From Streptomyces tropicalis (lineage in GTDB: Bacteria; Actinomycetota; Actinomycetes; Streptomycetales; Streptomycetaceae): a stretch of 64,000 nucleotides of DNA. The stretch lies in assembly GCF_029269835.1 (NCBI RefSeq), contig NZ_JARJBB010000017.1:1-64000 (forward strand), written 5' to 3'. Within the stretch, counting starts at the first letter, position 1. Each line of letters starts with the position of its first letter. A program made the position numbers and the translations under genes. Under the pieces are notes generated by a model. That model ran no database searches, was not told where the DNA came from, and saw nothing but the letters and a program-made list of their open reading frames with translations. This document shows positions 29,892 to 38,633 of this stretch, in pieces.

Positions 29892-30701
29892 TCAGTCCCT
29901 CTCGCACACGAAGACGGCCGTCCCCGGGATCAGGTTCCCGCGCAGCGGGGACCAGCCGCCCCACTCCGAGGTGTTCCACGCCGGCCACTCCGGCTCGACC
30001 AGGTCCACCAGGCGGAACCCGCAGGCCACCACGTCGCGGACCCGGTCGCCGAGGGTCCGGTGGTGCTCCACGTACACCGCCCGCCCGTCGTCGCCCTGCT
30101 CGACGTACGGCGTCCGGTCGAAGTACGAGGCCGACACCGTCAGCCCCTCCGGGCCCGGCTCGTCGGGGAAGGCCCACCGGATCGGGTGCGTCACCGAGAA
30201 GACCAGGCGGCCCCCCGGCCGCAGCACCCGGTGCACGTCGCGCAGCACCAGCCGCGGGTCGGCGACGAACGGCAGCGCCCCGTACGCCGAGCACACCAGG
30301 TCGAAGGAGCCGTCCGCGAACGGCAGCGCGCCCGCGTCGGCGCACACCAGCGGGAACGACCCGCCGATGCGCACCGCGTGCTGGAGCTGGCGGTGCGACA
30401 GGTCCAGGGCGACCGGCCGCGCCCCCTGCGCGGCCAGCCAGCGCGCGCACTGGGCCGCGCCGGCACCGATCTCCAGCACGTCCCTGCCCTTGAGGTCCTC
30501 GGGCGGGCCGAGCAGCTCGGCCTCCACCTCGTCGAGGCCCTCGGGGCCCCACACGAAGCGGTCGTCGCCGAGGAAGGTGCCGTGCTCGACCTGGTAGTCG
30601 TCGGCGTTGCGGTCCCACCAGCCCCGGTTGGCCCGGGAGCTCTCCGTGGCACCGGCCTCGCGGCGGGTGGCTTCCGGCTCGAATGCGTCGGGCTCTTGGA
30701 T
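29892..30701 (-). CDS. class I SAM-dependent methyltransferase (start codon non-standard)
   Basis: A Rossmann-fold methyltransferase: VLEIGAGAAQCARWL (motif I), VALDLSHRQLQHA, VCADAGALPFADGSFD and VLRPGGRLVFSVTHPIRW. The first conventional start is the GTG at 30554 inside FVWGPEGLDEV, but coding sequence plainly extends upstream: ATRREAGATESSRANRGWWD and NADDYQVEHGTFLGDDRF are conserved-looking and have normal codon bias. No ATG, GTG, TTG or CTG exists in that extension. AGGGAG lies 6 bases before an ATC codon at 30701, so initiation at ATC is my best reading (269 residues); an ATT at 30722 is the alternative. A point change from ATG, or a base-call error, would explain it. Substrate unknown. 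Confidence 0.8.
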   Translation of the reverse strand: MQEPDAFEPEATRREAGATESSRANRGWWDRNADDYQVEHGTFLGDDRFVWGPEGLDEVEAELLGPPEDLKGRDVLEIGAGAAQCARWLAAQGARPVALDLSHRQLQHAVRIGGSFPLVCADAGALPFADGSFDLVCSAYGALPFVADPRLVLRDVHRVLRPGGRLVFSVTHPIRWAFPDEPGPEGLTVSASYFDRTPYVEQGDDGRAVYVEHHRTLGDRVRDVVACGFRLVDLVEPEWPAWNTSEWGGWSPLRGNLIPGTAVFVCERD

Positions 30702-30851
30702 GACGGGCTCCCTCGTATTAATGTGCGGGCTCTCCGGTCCGGCCGGGCCGCGGACGTCGCCGACGGGGGCGACCCGGGGTGCGTGTGGCCTCGGGAGACA
30801 GAGTTTTGTGCCGGATTTGCGAGGATCGCCCCGGGTGTGCGCGTTCGCGCA

Positions 30852-30880
30852 TTGACCCTGTCCGGCTGCGCCCGTATGCT
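30852..30880 (+). promoter_or_regulatory. sigma-70 (HrdB-type) promoter of rpsA
   Basis: TTGACC at 30852-30857 and TATGCT at 30875-30880 with an exact 17-base spacer, the best vegetative promoter in the window. It implies a 5' leader of about 200 bases before rpsA (ATG 31087), a plausible place for S1 autoregulation. Confidence 0.8.
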
Positions 30881-31086
30881 ACAAGTTGCGCTGCGGGCCT
30901 GCGCACCTCAGACGTAGCAGGCTGCGCTCGCATCTGTTGTATGTCCCCTCGGTTCTCGAGGCGCCACAGGACACCTGGTGTCCGTGCGTGGCGCTTCCTT
31001 GGCTGTCCGGCTTCTGCAGAGCGAAACGGGCTCCCGGCGTAAGCAGTACCTACGACTTCAATGTCCGTACCGGAGCCCTTTCCCAC

Positions 31087-32577
31087 ATGACGAGCAGCAC
31101 CGAGACCACCGCCACCACCCCGCAGGTTGCGGTCAACGACATCGGTAACGAGGAAGCCTTCCTCGCCGCGATCGACGAGACGATCAAGTACTTCAACGAC
31201 GGCGACATCGTCGACGGCGTCATCGTGAAGGTCGACCGGGACGAGGTCCTGCTCGACATCGGTTACAAGACCGAAGGCGTCATCCCGAGCCGCGAGCTCT
31301 CCATCAAGCACGACGTCGACCCCAACGAGGTCGTCGCCGTCGGTGACGAGATCGAGGCCCTGGTTCTCCAGAAGGAGGACAAGGAAGGCCGTCTGATCCT
31401 GTCCAAGAAGCGCGCTCAGTACGAGCGTGCCTGGGGCACGATCGAGAAGATCAAGGAAGAGGACGGCATCGTCACCGGTACCGTCATCGAGGTCGTCAAG
31501 GGTGGTCTCATCCTCGACATCGGCCTCCGTGGCTTCCTGCCGGCCTCCCTCGTCGAGATGCGTCGTGTCCGCGACCTCCAGCCGTACGTGGGCAAGGAGC
31601 TCGAGGCCAAGATCATCGAGCTGGACAAGAACCGCAACAACGTGGTCCTGTCCCGCCGTGCCTGGCTCGAGCAGACCCAGTCCGAGGTCCGCCAGACGTT
31701 CCTCACGACCCTGCAGAAGGGTCAGGTCCGCTCCGGCGTCGTGTCCTCCATCGTCAACTTCGGTGCCTTCGTGGACCTGGGTGGCGTCGACGGCCTGGTG
31801 CACGTCTCCGAGCTGTCCTGGAAGCACATCGACCACCCGTCCGAGGTTGTCGAGGTCGGCCAGGAAGTCACCGTCGAGGTCCTCGACGTGGACATGGACC
31901 GCGAGCGTGTCTCCCTGTCGCTGAAGGCGACGCAGGAGGACCCGTGGCAGCAGTTCGCCCGGACCCACCAGATCGGTCAGGTCGTCCCGGGCAAGGTCAC
32001 GAAGCTCGTTCCGTTCGGTGCGTTCGTCCGCGTCGACGAGGGCATCGAGGGTCTGGTCCACATCTCCGAGCTGGCCGAGCGCCACGTGGAGATCCCGGAG
32101 CAGGTCGTCCAGGTCAACGACGAGATCTTCGTCAAGGTCATCGACATCGACCTCGAGCGCCGCCGCATCAGCCTCTCGCTGAAGCAGGCCAACGAGGCCT
32201 TCGGTGCCGACCCGGCCTCGGTCGAGTTCGACCCGACCCTGTACGGCATGGCCGCGTCCTACGACGACCAGGGCAACTACATCTACCCCGAGGGCTTCGA
32301 CCCCGAGACCAACGACTGGCTCGAGGGCTACGAGAAGCAGCGCGAGGAGTGGGAGCGTCAGTACGCCGACGCGCAGACCCGCTTCGAGCAGCACCAGCAG
32401 CAGGTCATCAAGTCCCGCGAGGCGGACGCCGCTGCCGCCGCCGAGGGTGGCGAGACCGCCGCTCCGGCCGCGTCCGGCGGTTCGTACTCCTCCGAGGGCG
32501 GCGACAACTCCGGCGCCCTGGCGTCGGACGAGGCGCTGGCTGCCCTGCGCGAGAAGCTCGCCGGCGGCCAGAGCTGA
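31087..32577 (+). CDS. rpsA: 30S ribosomal protein S1
   Basis: A 496-residue ribosomal protein that unfolds and tethers mRNA during initiation. Four S1 OB-fold repeats are visible, at roughly residues 35-105, 122-190, 207-277 and 292-365. Repeats three and four carry NFGAFVDLGGVDGLVHVSEL and PFGAFVRVDEGIEGLVHISE. The C-terminal ~110 residues are acidic and Gln/Glu-rich, then Ala/Gly/Ser-rich, typical of actinobacterial S1, which has four rather than six repeats. The codons include more T-ending triplets (GGT, CGT), typical of highly expressed Streptomyces genes. ATG at 31087 has GGAG about 10 bases upstream. A strong hairpin follows. Confidence 0.98.
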   Translation: MTSSTETTATTPQVAVNDIGNEEAFLAAIDETIKYFNDGDIVDGVIVKVDRDEVLLDIGYKTEGVIPSRELSIKHDVDPNEVVAVGDEIEALVLQKEDKEGRLILSKKRAQYERAWGTIEKIKEEDGIVTGTVIEVVKGGLILDIGLRGFLPASLVEMRRVRDLQPYVGKELEAKIIELDKNRNNVVLSRRAWLEQTQSEVRQTFLTTLQKGQVRSGVVSSIVNFGAFVDLGGVDGLVHVSELSWKHIDHPSEVVEVGQEVTVEVLDVDMDRERVSLSLKATQEDPWQQFARTHQIGQVVPGKVTKLVPFGAFVRVDEGIEGLVHISELAERHVEIPEQVVQVNDEIFVKVIDIDLERRRISLSLKQANEAFGADPASVEFDPTLYGMAASYDDQGNYIYPEGFDPETNDWLEGYEKQREEWERQYADAQTRFEQHQQQVIKSREADAAAAAEGGETAAPAASGGSYSSEGGDNSGALASDEALAALREKLAGGQS

Positions 32578-32604
32578 CGCTCGCCGCTGCGCGGTAGTCG
32601 CCGA

Positions 32605-32642
32605 CGGAGGCCCGCACCCCCACCCGGGGTTGCGGGCCTCCG
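32605..32642 (+). terminator. rpsA terminator hairpin
   Basis: CGGAGGCCCGCA (32605-32616) pairs perfectly with 32631-32642, and the inner CCCC/GGGG can extend the stem with a bulge. It begins 28 bases after the rpsA stop. Confidence 0.75.
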
Positions 32643-32781
32643 CCGTGCCCGCACCCCGCACGGTGCACGACAGGACGTCCACGGTCCGCCGCGTGCGGCC
32701 CGCGCCGGCCCCGGGCCGCCGCGGGAATGCCGCCGCTCCCAGGGGTGTTGACCGGTACGAACACAAGGAGGAGCGGTCACA

Positions 32782-33720
32782 GTGCTTGATCCGCAGGGTT
32801 TGTACGCATGGGAACCGAAGGGCCTGGCCGTCGTCGACACGGCGCTCGCACAGGAGTCGGCCGGCCTCGTCATGCTCTACCACTTCGACGGATACATCGA
32901 CGCGGGGGAGACCGGCGACCAGATCGTCGACCGGGTGCTCGACGCGATGCCCCACCAGGTCGTGGCCCGCTTCCACCACGACCGGCTCGTGGACTACCGC
33001 GCCCGCCGGCCGCTGCTGACCTTCAAGCGCGACCGGTGGACCGACTACGAGGAGCCCGCCATCGAGGTGCGCCTCGTCCAGGACGCCACCGGCGCGCCGT
33101 TCCTGCTGCTGTCCGGGCCCGAGCCCGACGTGGAGTGGGAGCGCTTCACCGCGGCCGTACGGCAGATCGTGCAGCGGCTCGGCGTGCGCCTCTCGGTCAA
33201 CTTCCACGGCATCCCCATGGGCGTCCCGCACACCCGTCCCGTCGGCCTGACCCCCCACGGCAACCGCAGCGAGCTCGTCCCGGGCCACCGCAGCCCCTTC
33301 GAGGAGGCGCAGGTGCCCGGCAGCGTGGAGGCGCTGCTGGAGTACCGCCTGACGGAGGCCGGGCACGACGTCCTGGGGGTCGCCGCGCACGTCCCGCACT
33401 ACATCGCCCGCTCCCCGTACCCGGACGCCGCGCTGACCGTGCTGGAGGCCATCACCTCCGCCACCGGCCTGGTCCTCCCGGGCATCGCCCACTCGCTGCG
33501 CACCGACGCCCACCGCACGCAGACGGAGATCGAGCGGCAGATCCGCGAGGGCGACGAGGAGCTCACCGCCCTAGTCCAGGGCCTGGAGCACCAGTACGAC
33601 GCCGCCGCGGGCGCGGACACCCGGGGCAACATGCTCGCCGAGCCCGCCGACCTCCCCTCCGCGGACGAGATCGGCCGCGAGTTCGAGCGGTTCCTGGCCG
33701 AGCGGGAGGGCGAGGGCTGA
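32782..33720 (+). CDS. PAC2-family protein (proteasome-assembly-chaperone-like)
   Basis: A 312-residue member of the actinobacterial PAC2 family (named from the eukaryotic proteasome-assembly chaperone 2 fold). Characteristic segments are LVMLYHFDGYIDAGETGDQI near the N-terminus, PFLLLSGPEPDVEWERF, VNFHGIPMGVPHTRP and VAAHVPHYIARSPYPDAAL. Gly- and Asp-rich loops suggest a nucleoside-phosphorylase-like alpha/beta fold. The GTG at 32782 has AAGGAGG upstream. Its role in bacteria is not established; actinobacteria with proteasomes carry several copies. It is a monocistron between rpsA and coaE. Confidence 0.88.
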   Translation: MLDPQGLYAWEPKGLAVVDTALAQESAGLVMLYHFDGYIDAGETGDQIVDRVLDAMPHQVVARFHHDRLVDYRARRPLLTFKRDRWTDYEEPAIEVRLVQDATGAPFLLLSGPEPDVEWERFTAAVRQIVQRLGVRLSVNFHGIPMGVPHTRPVGLTPHGNRSELVPGHRSPFEEAQVPGSVEALLEYRLTEAGHDVLGVAAHVPHYIARSPYPDAALTVLEAITSATGLVLPGIAHSLRTDAHRTQTEIERQIREGDEELTALVQGLEHQYDAAAGADTRGNMLAEPADLPSADEIGREFERFLAEREGEG

Positions 33721-33829
33721 GCCCGCGGGCCCGCCGGGCGCACGGGGCCGCACCCGCACGCCGGGCGAGGCAGCCCGACCGCCGGGCCCGCCGGGCACGC
33801 CTCAGGGGCGAGGGCCTAAGCTTCCGATC

Positions 33830-34465
33830 ATGCTGAAGGTGGGTCTGACCGGCGGCATCGGCGCCGGCAAGAGTGAGGTGTCACGGCTGCTCGTCGAGCA
33901 CGGGGCCGTACTGATCGACGCCGACCGCATCGCGCGCGAGGTCGTCGCGCCGGGCACGCCGGGCCTCGCGGCCGTGGCCGAGGCCTTCGGCAGCGAGGTG
34001 CTCACCCCGGACGGCGCCCTGGACCGCCCCAGGCTGGGCTCCATCGTGTTCGCCGACCCGGAGAAGCTCGCCGCCCTCAACGCGATCGTGCACCCCCTCG
34101 TGGGCGCCCGGTCCCGCGAGCTGGAGTCGGCGGCCGCCGAGGACGCCGTCGTCGTGCACGACGTCCCGCTCCTCGCCGAGAACGGCCTCGCCCCGCTGTA
34201 CGACGTGGTGATCGTGGTCGACGCGGCCCCCGCGACCCAGCTCGACCGGCTGGTCCGGCTGCGCGGCATGTCCGAGGAGGACGCCCGCGCCCGCATGGCC
34301 GCCCAGGCGACACGGGAGGAGCGCCGCGCGATCGCCGACCTCGTCATCGACAACGACGTGCCGCTGGAGCGGCTGCGGGAGCGGGTACGGGAGGTGTGGG
34401 ACGAACTCGTACGCCGGGCGGCCGCGCCGCAGGGGGACCCGCCGCGCGGGGACGTGCAGGAATAG
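33830..34465 (+). CDS. coaE: dephospho-CoA kinase
   Basis: A 211-residue enzyme for the last step of coenzyme A synthesis, phosphorylating the 3'-hydroxyl of dephospho-CoA. P-loop GLTGGIGAGKSEVSR starts at residue 5, DADRIAREVV binds the substrate, HDVPLLAENGL forms the lid region, and RMAAQATREER contains the adenine-side Arg residues. It is slightly longer than E. coli CoaE because of a Pro/Arg tail. There is no ribosome binding site: TAAGCT at 33817-33822 lies 7 bases before the ATG, suggesting leaderless transcription. Confidence 0.95.
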   Translation: MLKVGLTGGIGAGKSEVSRLLVEHGAVLIDADRIAREVVAPGTPGLAAVAEAFGSEVLTPDGALDRPRLGSIVFADPEKLAALNAIVHPLVGARSRELESAAAEDAVVVHDVPLLAENGLAPLYDVVIVVDAAPATQLDRLVRLRGMSEEDARARMAAQATREERRAIADLVIDNDVPLERLRERVREVWDELVRRAAAPQGDPPRGDVQE

Positions 34466-34515
34466 CGTGACCCCGGCGGGGCGTTGAAGCCCTCCAGCAA
34501 GGGAAGGACTCTGCC

Positions 34516-34896
34516 GTGCCCGACACCAGCGGTTCGACCGGACCCACACCGGAGACGCATGTCATCGACTTCCGTGCCGCCGAGCAGCTGCTCGCCGCGC
34601 GGGATCCGCGAGGCGCGGTGAAGCTGCTCGACGGCGTCGTCGCCGCCCATCCGGAGAACACGGCGGCCCGGCTGCTGCGTGCGCGTGCCTTCTTCGCCGC
34701 CGCGCAACTGCGGCCCGCGGAGCTGGAGTTCACCATCGTCCTGGAGCGGGAGCCGGACAACGCCTTCGCCCACTTCGCCCTCGCCCGCACCTACGAACGG
34801 CAGGGCCGCCACGACCAGGCAAGGCGCCACTTCCGGCTCGCGGCCGCGCTGGACCCCAACCCGGAGTACCTGCAGAGGGCGCGCTTCGACTCCTGA
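34516..34896 (+). CDS. small tetratricopeptide-repeat protein
   Basis: A 126-residue helical protein with about three TPR-like helix pairs: AEQLLAARDPRGAVKLLDGV, ARLLRARAFFAAAQLRPAEL and AHFALARTYERQGRHDQARR. It probably mediates protein-protein contacts; no catalytic motif. GTG at 34516 has GGAAGGA upstream. It lies 50 bases after coaE on the same strand and may be cotranscribed. A 7-bp stem (ACGGCAC at 34899-34905 with 34914-34920) follows the stop. Confidence 0.85.
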   Translation: MPDTSGSTGPTPETHVIDFRAAEQLLAARDPRGAVKLLDGVVAAHPENTAARLLRARAFFAAAQLRPAELEFTIVLEREPDNAFAHFALARTYERQGRHDQARRHFRLAAALDPNPEYLQRARFDS

Positions 34897-34898
34897 GG

Positions 34899-34920
34899 AC
34901 GGCACGCCGGACGGTGCCGT
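34899..34920. terminator. small hairpin after TPR gene
   Basis: ACGGCAC, 8-base loop, GTGCCGT; between convergent TPR and DUF6343 genes. Confidence 0.45.
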
Positions 34921-34967
34921 GCCGCCTCGAGCGAGCGCTGCCCCCGCCGATCCCCCCTCCGGCGTCG

Positions 34968-35234
34968 TCAGGATCGCGGAGGCTCGGGCGGCCAGTACGG
35001 CGGGACGTCGCGGCCGGGCTGGTAGTGCGGCCCCTGCCGGATGTGGTGCACGATCACCGCGAGGTCGACCGCGATCACCAGCGACAGCACCCCGCAGGCG
35101 GCCGCCCAGCCGGGCCTGCCGACCAGCGCGAAGATCGCCGTGCCGAAGAGGGACCAGGTCAGGCCCCATATGCTCAGCCAGAACCGGGCCCGCAGCGCAC
35201 TCCGCGCGGTCCTCGGTTCACTGCCGGTACGCAT
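34968..35234 (-). CDS. DUF6343-family small membrane protein
   Basis: An 88-residue protein beginning MRTGSEPRTARSALRARFWL, with two membrane helices (about residues 18-38 and 43-63) and a C-terminal tail HHIRQGPHYQPGRDVPPYWP that is strongly conserved in the Streptomyces family as I recall it. No function is known. The ATG at 35234 has only a distant GGGAG upstream. Confidence 0.8.
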   Translation of the reverse strand: MRTGSEPRTARSALRARFWLSIWGLTWSLFGTAIFALVGRPGWAAACGVLSLVIAVDLAVIVHHIRQGPHYQPGRDVPPYWPPEPPRS

Positions 35235-35338
35235 GGCCCGTCACCACTCCCGCTCGCCAACGTACTCCTGACGAGGGCCGTCACCAAGGGCCGCCCGGGA
35301 CCGCGCCCGCCGGGGCTGGACCCCGGGGCGGCCGGGTC

Positions 35339-35956
35339 TCACTGCGGTCGGTGCCCGTCGGGGCCGGCGTCCTCGCCGTCCTCGCCGTCCGCGGGGCCGT
35401 CGCCGCGCCTGCCGCCCGTGAGGTTCATGCTCCGCAGGCTGCGCAGGCGCTCCATGTCGCGGCGGTCCCGCTTGGTGGGGCGGCCCGCGCCGCGGTCGCG
35501 GATGCCGAAGGGGGCGACGGCCTCGCGGGGCGGGGGCGGCGGGGAGTTGTCGACGTAGCACTGGGCGGCGACGGGGGCGCCGACCCGCTTGCGGATCAGC
35601 CGCGTGACCACGACGACCCGCTCGCGGCCCTCGTGCCGCAGCCGCACCTCGTCGCCGACGCGCACGCTGTGGGCGGGCTTCACCCGCTCACCGTTCACCC
35701 GGACGTGCCCGCCGCGGCAGGCCGTGGCACCGACGGACCGGGTCTTGACCAGGCGCACGGCCCAGATCCAGCTGTCGACCCGCACGCTCTCGCCGCTCCC
35801 CGGACCGGCCGCCTCCGCCGCGGCGACGGCAGCGGCGACCTTCGGGTCCACGGGCTGCGCGGCGGGCGCTGCGGCGGACGGCGAGCCGCCGGGGGAGCCC
35901 TCCTCCGTCCCTGCGGGGTTCGGTGGCGTCCTGTCCGTGTCGTTCTCCCGAGCCAT
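35339..35956 (-). CDS. S4-domain RNA-binding protein (Hsp15-like)
   Basis: A 205-residue protein. A low-complexity Pro/Ala N-terminus (~1-55) is followed by an S4 RNA-binding domain: VRVDSWIWAVRLVKTRSVGA, then CRGGHVRVNGERVKPAHSVR and VGDEVRLRHEGRERVVVVTR. This is the Hsp15/HslR arrangement; Hsp15 rescues stalled 50S subunits carrying peptidyl-tRNA. The tail contains GRPTKRDRRDMERLR, common in actinobacterial members, and an acidic Asp/Gly end. ATG at 35956 lacks a ribosome binding site, but TAGGCT (35969-35964, minus strand) lies 7 bases upstream, suggesting a leaderless message. Confidence 0.86.
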   Translation of the reverse strand: MARENDTDRTPPNPAGTEEGSPGGSPSAAAPAAQPVDPKVAAAVAAAEAAGPGSGESVRVDSWIWAVRLVKTRSVGATACRGGHVRVNGERVKPAHSVRVGDEVRLRHEGRERVVVVTRLIRKRVGAPVAAQCYVDNSPPPPPREAVAPFGIRDRGAGRPTKRDRRDMERLRSLRSMNLTGGRRGDGPADGEDGEDAGPDGHRPQ

Positions 35957-36194
35957 GCCGTCGAGCCTAGCCGCCCCTGCCCTCGGCGCCGGACGATTTT
36001 CCCGCCCGGCCGACGGCCGGCGGCCGACGTCCATCGGCCACTGGCCACCCGGCTGTTCGCCCATGTCCCCCGGGCCACCCGGCGGCGCCGGGCCACCCGG
36101 ACGTTCGCCCGCCCCCGGGCCGGGCCGGTCCTGCGTCCGGCCCCGGGCCGACGGCCGGGCCGCTCGGCCGTGCGGTGGGGCCTACCGTGAAGGC

Positions 36195-36974
36195 ATGGAC
36201 CGGAGCAGCCTCGCCGCGCTCGACCGGCGGATCGCGCGGTGCCGGGCCTGCCCGCGCCTGGTCGCCTGGCGCGAGGAGGTCGCCCGCACCAGGCGGCCCG
36301 CGTTCGCCGACTGGACGTACTGGGGCCGCCCGGTGCCCGGCTTCGGCCCGCCGGACGCCCGGCTGCTGATCGTCGGGCTCGCGCCGGCCGCGCACGGCGG
36401 CAACCGCACCGGCCGCATGTTCACCGGCGACCGTTCCGGCGATGTGCTGTACCGGGCGCTGTACGACGTGGGACTCGCCTCGCAGCCGGACTCGGTCGCC
36501 CGGGACGACGGACTGGAGCTGCACGGAGTGCGGGTGACCTCTCCCGTGCACTGCGCGCCCCCGGCCAACAGGCCCACCCCCGCGGAACGGGACGCCTGCC
36601 GGCCCTGGTTCGAGCGGGAACTGGTGCTGCTGCGGCCGTCCCTGCGGGCCGTGGTCGTCCTCGGGGCGTTCGGCTGGCAGGCCGCGCTGCCCGCGTTCGC
36701 GGCGGCGGGATGGAGGGTGCCCCGCCCCCGGCCCGCCTTCGCCCACGGTGCCCGGGTCCGCCTGGCCGGGCCGGACCCCGCCGGACGGCCCGTCGACGAC
36801 CCGGGCTCCGCCGGTCCGGACTCCGTCGGCCCGGACGCAGCGGGGCTGGACCTCTTCGGCTGTTTCCACGTCAGCCAGCGCAACACCTTCACCGGCCGGC
36901 TCACCCCCGCCATGCTCCGGGAGGTCCTGAGCGCGGCCGCGGCCGCCGCCGGACTGCCCGCGGCGCCGGGCTGA
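36195..36974 (+). CDS. family 5 uracil-DNA glycosylase (UdgB-like)
   Basis: A 259-residue base-excision repair enzyme. Motif A is GLAPAAHGGNRTGRMFTGD (about residues 62-80), the family-5 form that lacks the Asp/Asn water-activating residue of family 1; motif B is HVSQRNTFTGRLT near 222-234. Four cysteines (RCRACPRL at 15-22, one in SPVHCAPP, one further on) suit the [4Fe-4S] cluster of this family. An Asp/Gly/Pro-rich insertion lies at ~190-215. ATG at 36195 is preceded by TACCGT at 36183-36188, again leaderless-like, with GAAGG too close to be a normal ribosome binding site. It removes uracil and other deaminated bases, relevant in so GC-rich a genome. Confidence 0.9.
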   Translation: MDRSSLAALDRRIARCRACPRLVAWREEVARTRRPAFADWTYWGRPVPGFGPPDARLLIVGLAPAAHGGNRTGRMFTGDRSGDVLYRALYDVGLASQPDSVARDDGLELHGVRVTSPVHCAPPANRPTPAERDACRPWFERELVLLRPSLRAVVVLGAFGWQAALPAFAAAGWRVPRPRPAFAHGARVRLAGPDPAGRPVDDPGSAGPDSVGPDAAGLDLFGCFHVSQRNTFTGRLTPAMLREVLSAAAAAAGLPAAPG

Positions 36975-36981
36975 CGGGCGA

Positions 36982-37452
36982 TCAGGGCTCCCACACGTAC
37001 CGGACGTCCGGCTCCCGCTCCTCGTTCCCGGAGCCGTCGGTGCGCTCGACGGCGACGAAGCCGTGCCGCTCGTAGAAACGGTGGGCGGGCGTGTTGACCT
37101 GGAAGGTCCACAGGGTCAGCCGGTGTGGGCTGCGCTCCTGGGCGAGGCGGACGAACCGGTCGCCGAGACCCCGTCCGCGCCAGTGCGGGTCCAGGTAGAG
37201 CTGGGAGAGCAGGGTGCCGTCGAGCACCATGACGCCCACGATCCCGTCCCCTTCGGCGGCCTCGGCGATCCAGGTCTCCCGGGCCGGTACGACCACGTCG
37301 CGGAAGTAGGCGCGGACCGCGTCGTCCGAGTGCGGCCGGACCACCGTGGGCAGCGCGGCGGCGAAGGACCGCAGCCAGACGTCGGCGGCCGCGCGGGCGT
37401 CCGGGGCCCCGGCCCGCCGCAGCACGACCCGGGCCTCCGCGTCCGGCGTCAT
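36982..37452 (-). CDS. GNAT-family N-acetyltransferase
   Basis: A 156-residue single GNAT domain. LSQLYLDPHWRGRGLGDRFV contains the acetyl-CoA binding motif, and LWTFQVNTPAHRFYERHGFV is the C-terminal half. It is closest to general ElaA/RimI-like acetyltransferases. The ATG at 37452 has no clear ribosome binding site. It converges on the uracil-DNA glycosylase gene with a 7-base gap. Substrate unknown. Confidence 0.85.
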   Translation of the reverse strand: MTPDAEARVVLRRAGAPDARAAADVWLRSFAAALPTVVRPHSDDAVRAYFRDVVVPARETWIAEAAEGDGIVGVMVLDGTLLSQLYLDPHWRGRGLGDRFVRLAQERSPHRLTLWTFQVNTPAHRFYERHGFVAVERTDGSGNEEREPDVRYVWEP

Positions 37453-37780
37453 ACGGCCACCGCCCGCGAGGCGATGCGCCGGGGCCTTGCGGGGTGGCCG
37501 GGGAGGGCGGAGGGGGTGGAGAGGGGCGGGGCTGGACGCAACGGGGCTCCTCGGGCGGGCCGGTACCGGTGCCGGCGGCTGCCTGGATCATCGGCGATGG
37601 GGGTGCTCCGGCGCACCCCTGTTTGCGGCCGGCCCCTGGGCCCGAGGGGCCGCGAGGAGGCGAGGAGGCCGGGGACCACGGATCGACGGGCCCGGGCGGC
37701 AGGGGGGGCCGATTTCCGTGGCGGTACCGGCGGTGCGGGCATAGGCTCCCTGCGCCGCGCAGCCGATCTCCGGAGCCCCC
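37453..37780. other. divergent spacer between GNAT and nucleotidyltransferase genes
   Basis: About 330 bases without a gene. TAGGCT at 37743-37748 is a -10-like hexamer reading toward the nucleotidyltransferase, about 33 bases before its start. Several GGCGAGGAGGCCGGGG-type words occur, with no clear larger structure. Confidence 0.35.
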
Positions 37781-38626
37781 GTGCCACCGTCCCCCGATTC
37801 CACCGATTCCCCCGACTCTCCGGGTTCCCTCGGTCCCCCGGACTCCCTCGTGCCTCTCGATCCCTCCGACCGGGACTTCCTCGACGCCGTCGCCGACCGG
37901 CTCGCCGGGCTGCCCGGGGTGCGGGCCGTCGCCCTGGGCGGTTCCCGGGCCGAGGGGACGCACCGGCCCGACAGCGACTGGGACCTCGCCGTCTACTACC
38001 GCGGGCACTTCGACCCCGAGGACCTGCGCGCCGTCGGCTGGCCCGGAGAGGTCTCCGAGGTCGGCGGCTGGGGCGGCGGCGTCTTCAACGGCGGGGCCTG
38101 GCTGACCGTGGACGGGCGCCGCGTCGACGTGCACTACCGGGATCTCGACGTCGTCGAGCACGAGCTGGCGGAGGCGGAGGCGGGACGCTTCCGGGTGGAG
38201 CCGCTGCTGTTCCACCTCGCCGGGATCCCCAGCTACCTGGTGGTCGCGGAGCAGGCCCTGAACCGGGTGCTGCGCGGGGAGCTGCCCCGGCCGGCCGGTT
38301 ACCCGCCGGAGCTGCGCCGCACCGCCCGTGACCGCTGGTACGGCACGGCGCGCGCGACCCTGGAGTACGCCGAGGCCTACCACGCCCCCGGGGGGCGGCT
38401 CACCGAGGTCGCCGGGGCCGTCGCCACCGCCGCGATGCAGGCCGGGCACGCGGTGCTCGCGGCGCGGGGCGAGTGGGTGACCAACGAGAAGCGGCTGCTG
38501 GACCGCGCGGGCCTGCGGGAGGTCGACGGCGTCGTCGCCGCGCTGCCCCCGTCGGCCTCCGCGGACGACCTGGTACGAGCCGTCCGCGCCGCCGGAGCGC
38601 TCCTCGCGGCGCGGATGCCCTCCTGA
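37781..38626 (+). CDS. nucleotidyltransferase-domain protein (aminoglycoside-type MNT fold)
   Basis: A 281-residue protein. After a low-complexity Ser/Pro/Asp N-terminus, residues ~50-75 hold the polymerase-beta-type motif LGGSRAEGTHRPDSDWDLAV with the GS and DxD metal residues, and a third acidic position follows in RRVDVHYRD. The helical C-terminal part (VVAEQALNRVLRGELPRP onward) resembles DUF4037/kanamycin-nucleotidyltransferase-like proteins. It could transfer a nucleotide to a small molecule or protein; the target is unknown. The GTG at 37781 has GGAG 6 bases upstream. It ends 7 bases before the convergent solute-binding lipoprotein gene. Confidence 0.82.
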   Translation: MPPSPDSTDSPDSPGSLGPPDSLVPLDPSDRDFLDAVADRLAGLPGVRAVALGGSRAEGTHRPDSDWDLAVYYRGHFDPEDLRAVGWPGEVSEVGGWGGGVFNGGAWLTVDGRRVDVHYRDLDVVEHELAEAEAGRFRVEPLLFHLAGIPSYLVVAEQALNRVLRGELPRPAGYPPELRRTARDRWYGTARATLEYAEAYHAPGGRLTEVAGAVATAAMQAGHAVLAARGEWVTNEKRLLDRAGLREVDGVVAALPPSASADDLVRAVRAAGALLAARMPS

Positions 38627-38633
38627 TGCACCG

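Noticed and set aside
36183..36194. PafBC-type promoter for the uracil-DNA glycosylase
   Set aside because: TACCGT is well placed, but the bases 8 positions upstream (GGCCGTGCG) do not match TTGTCRGTG.
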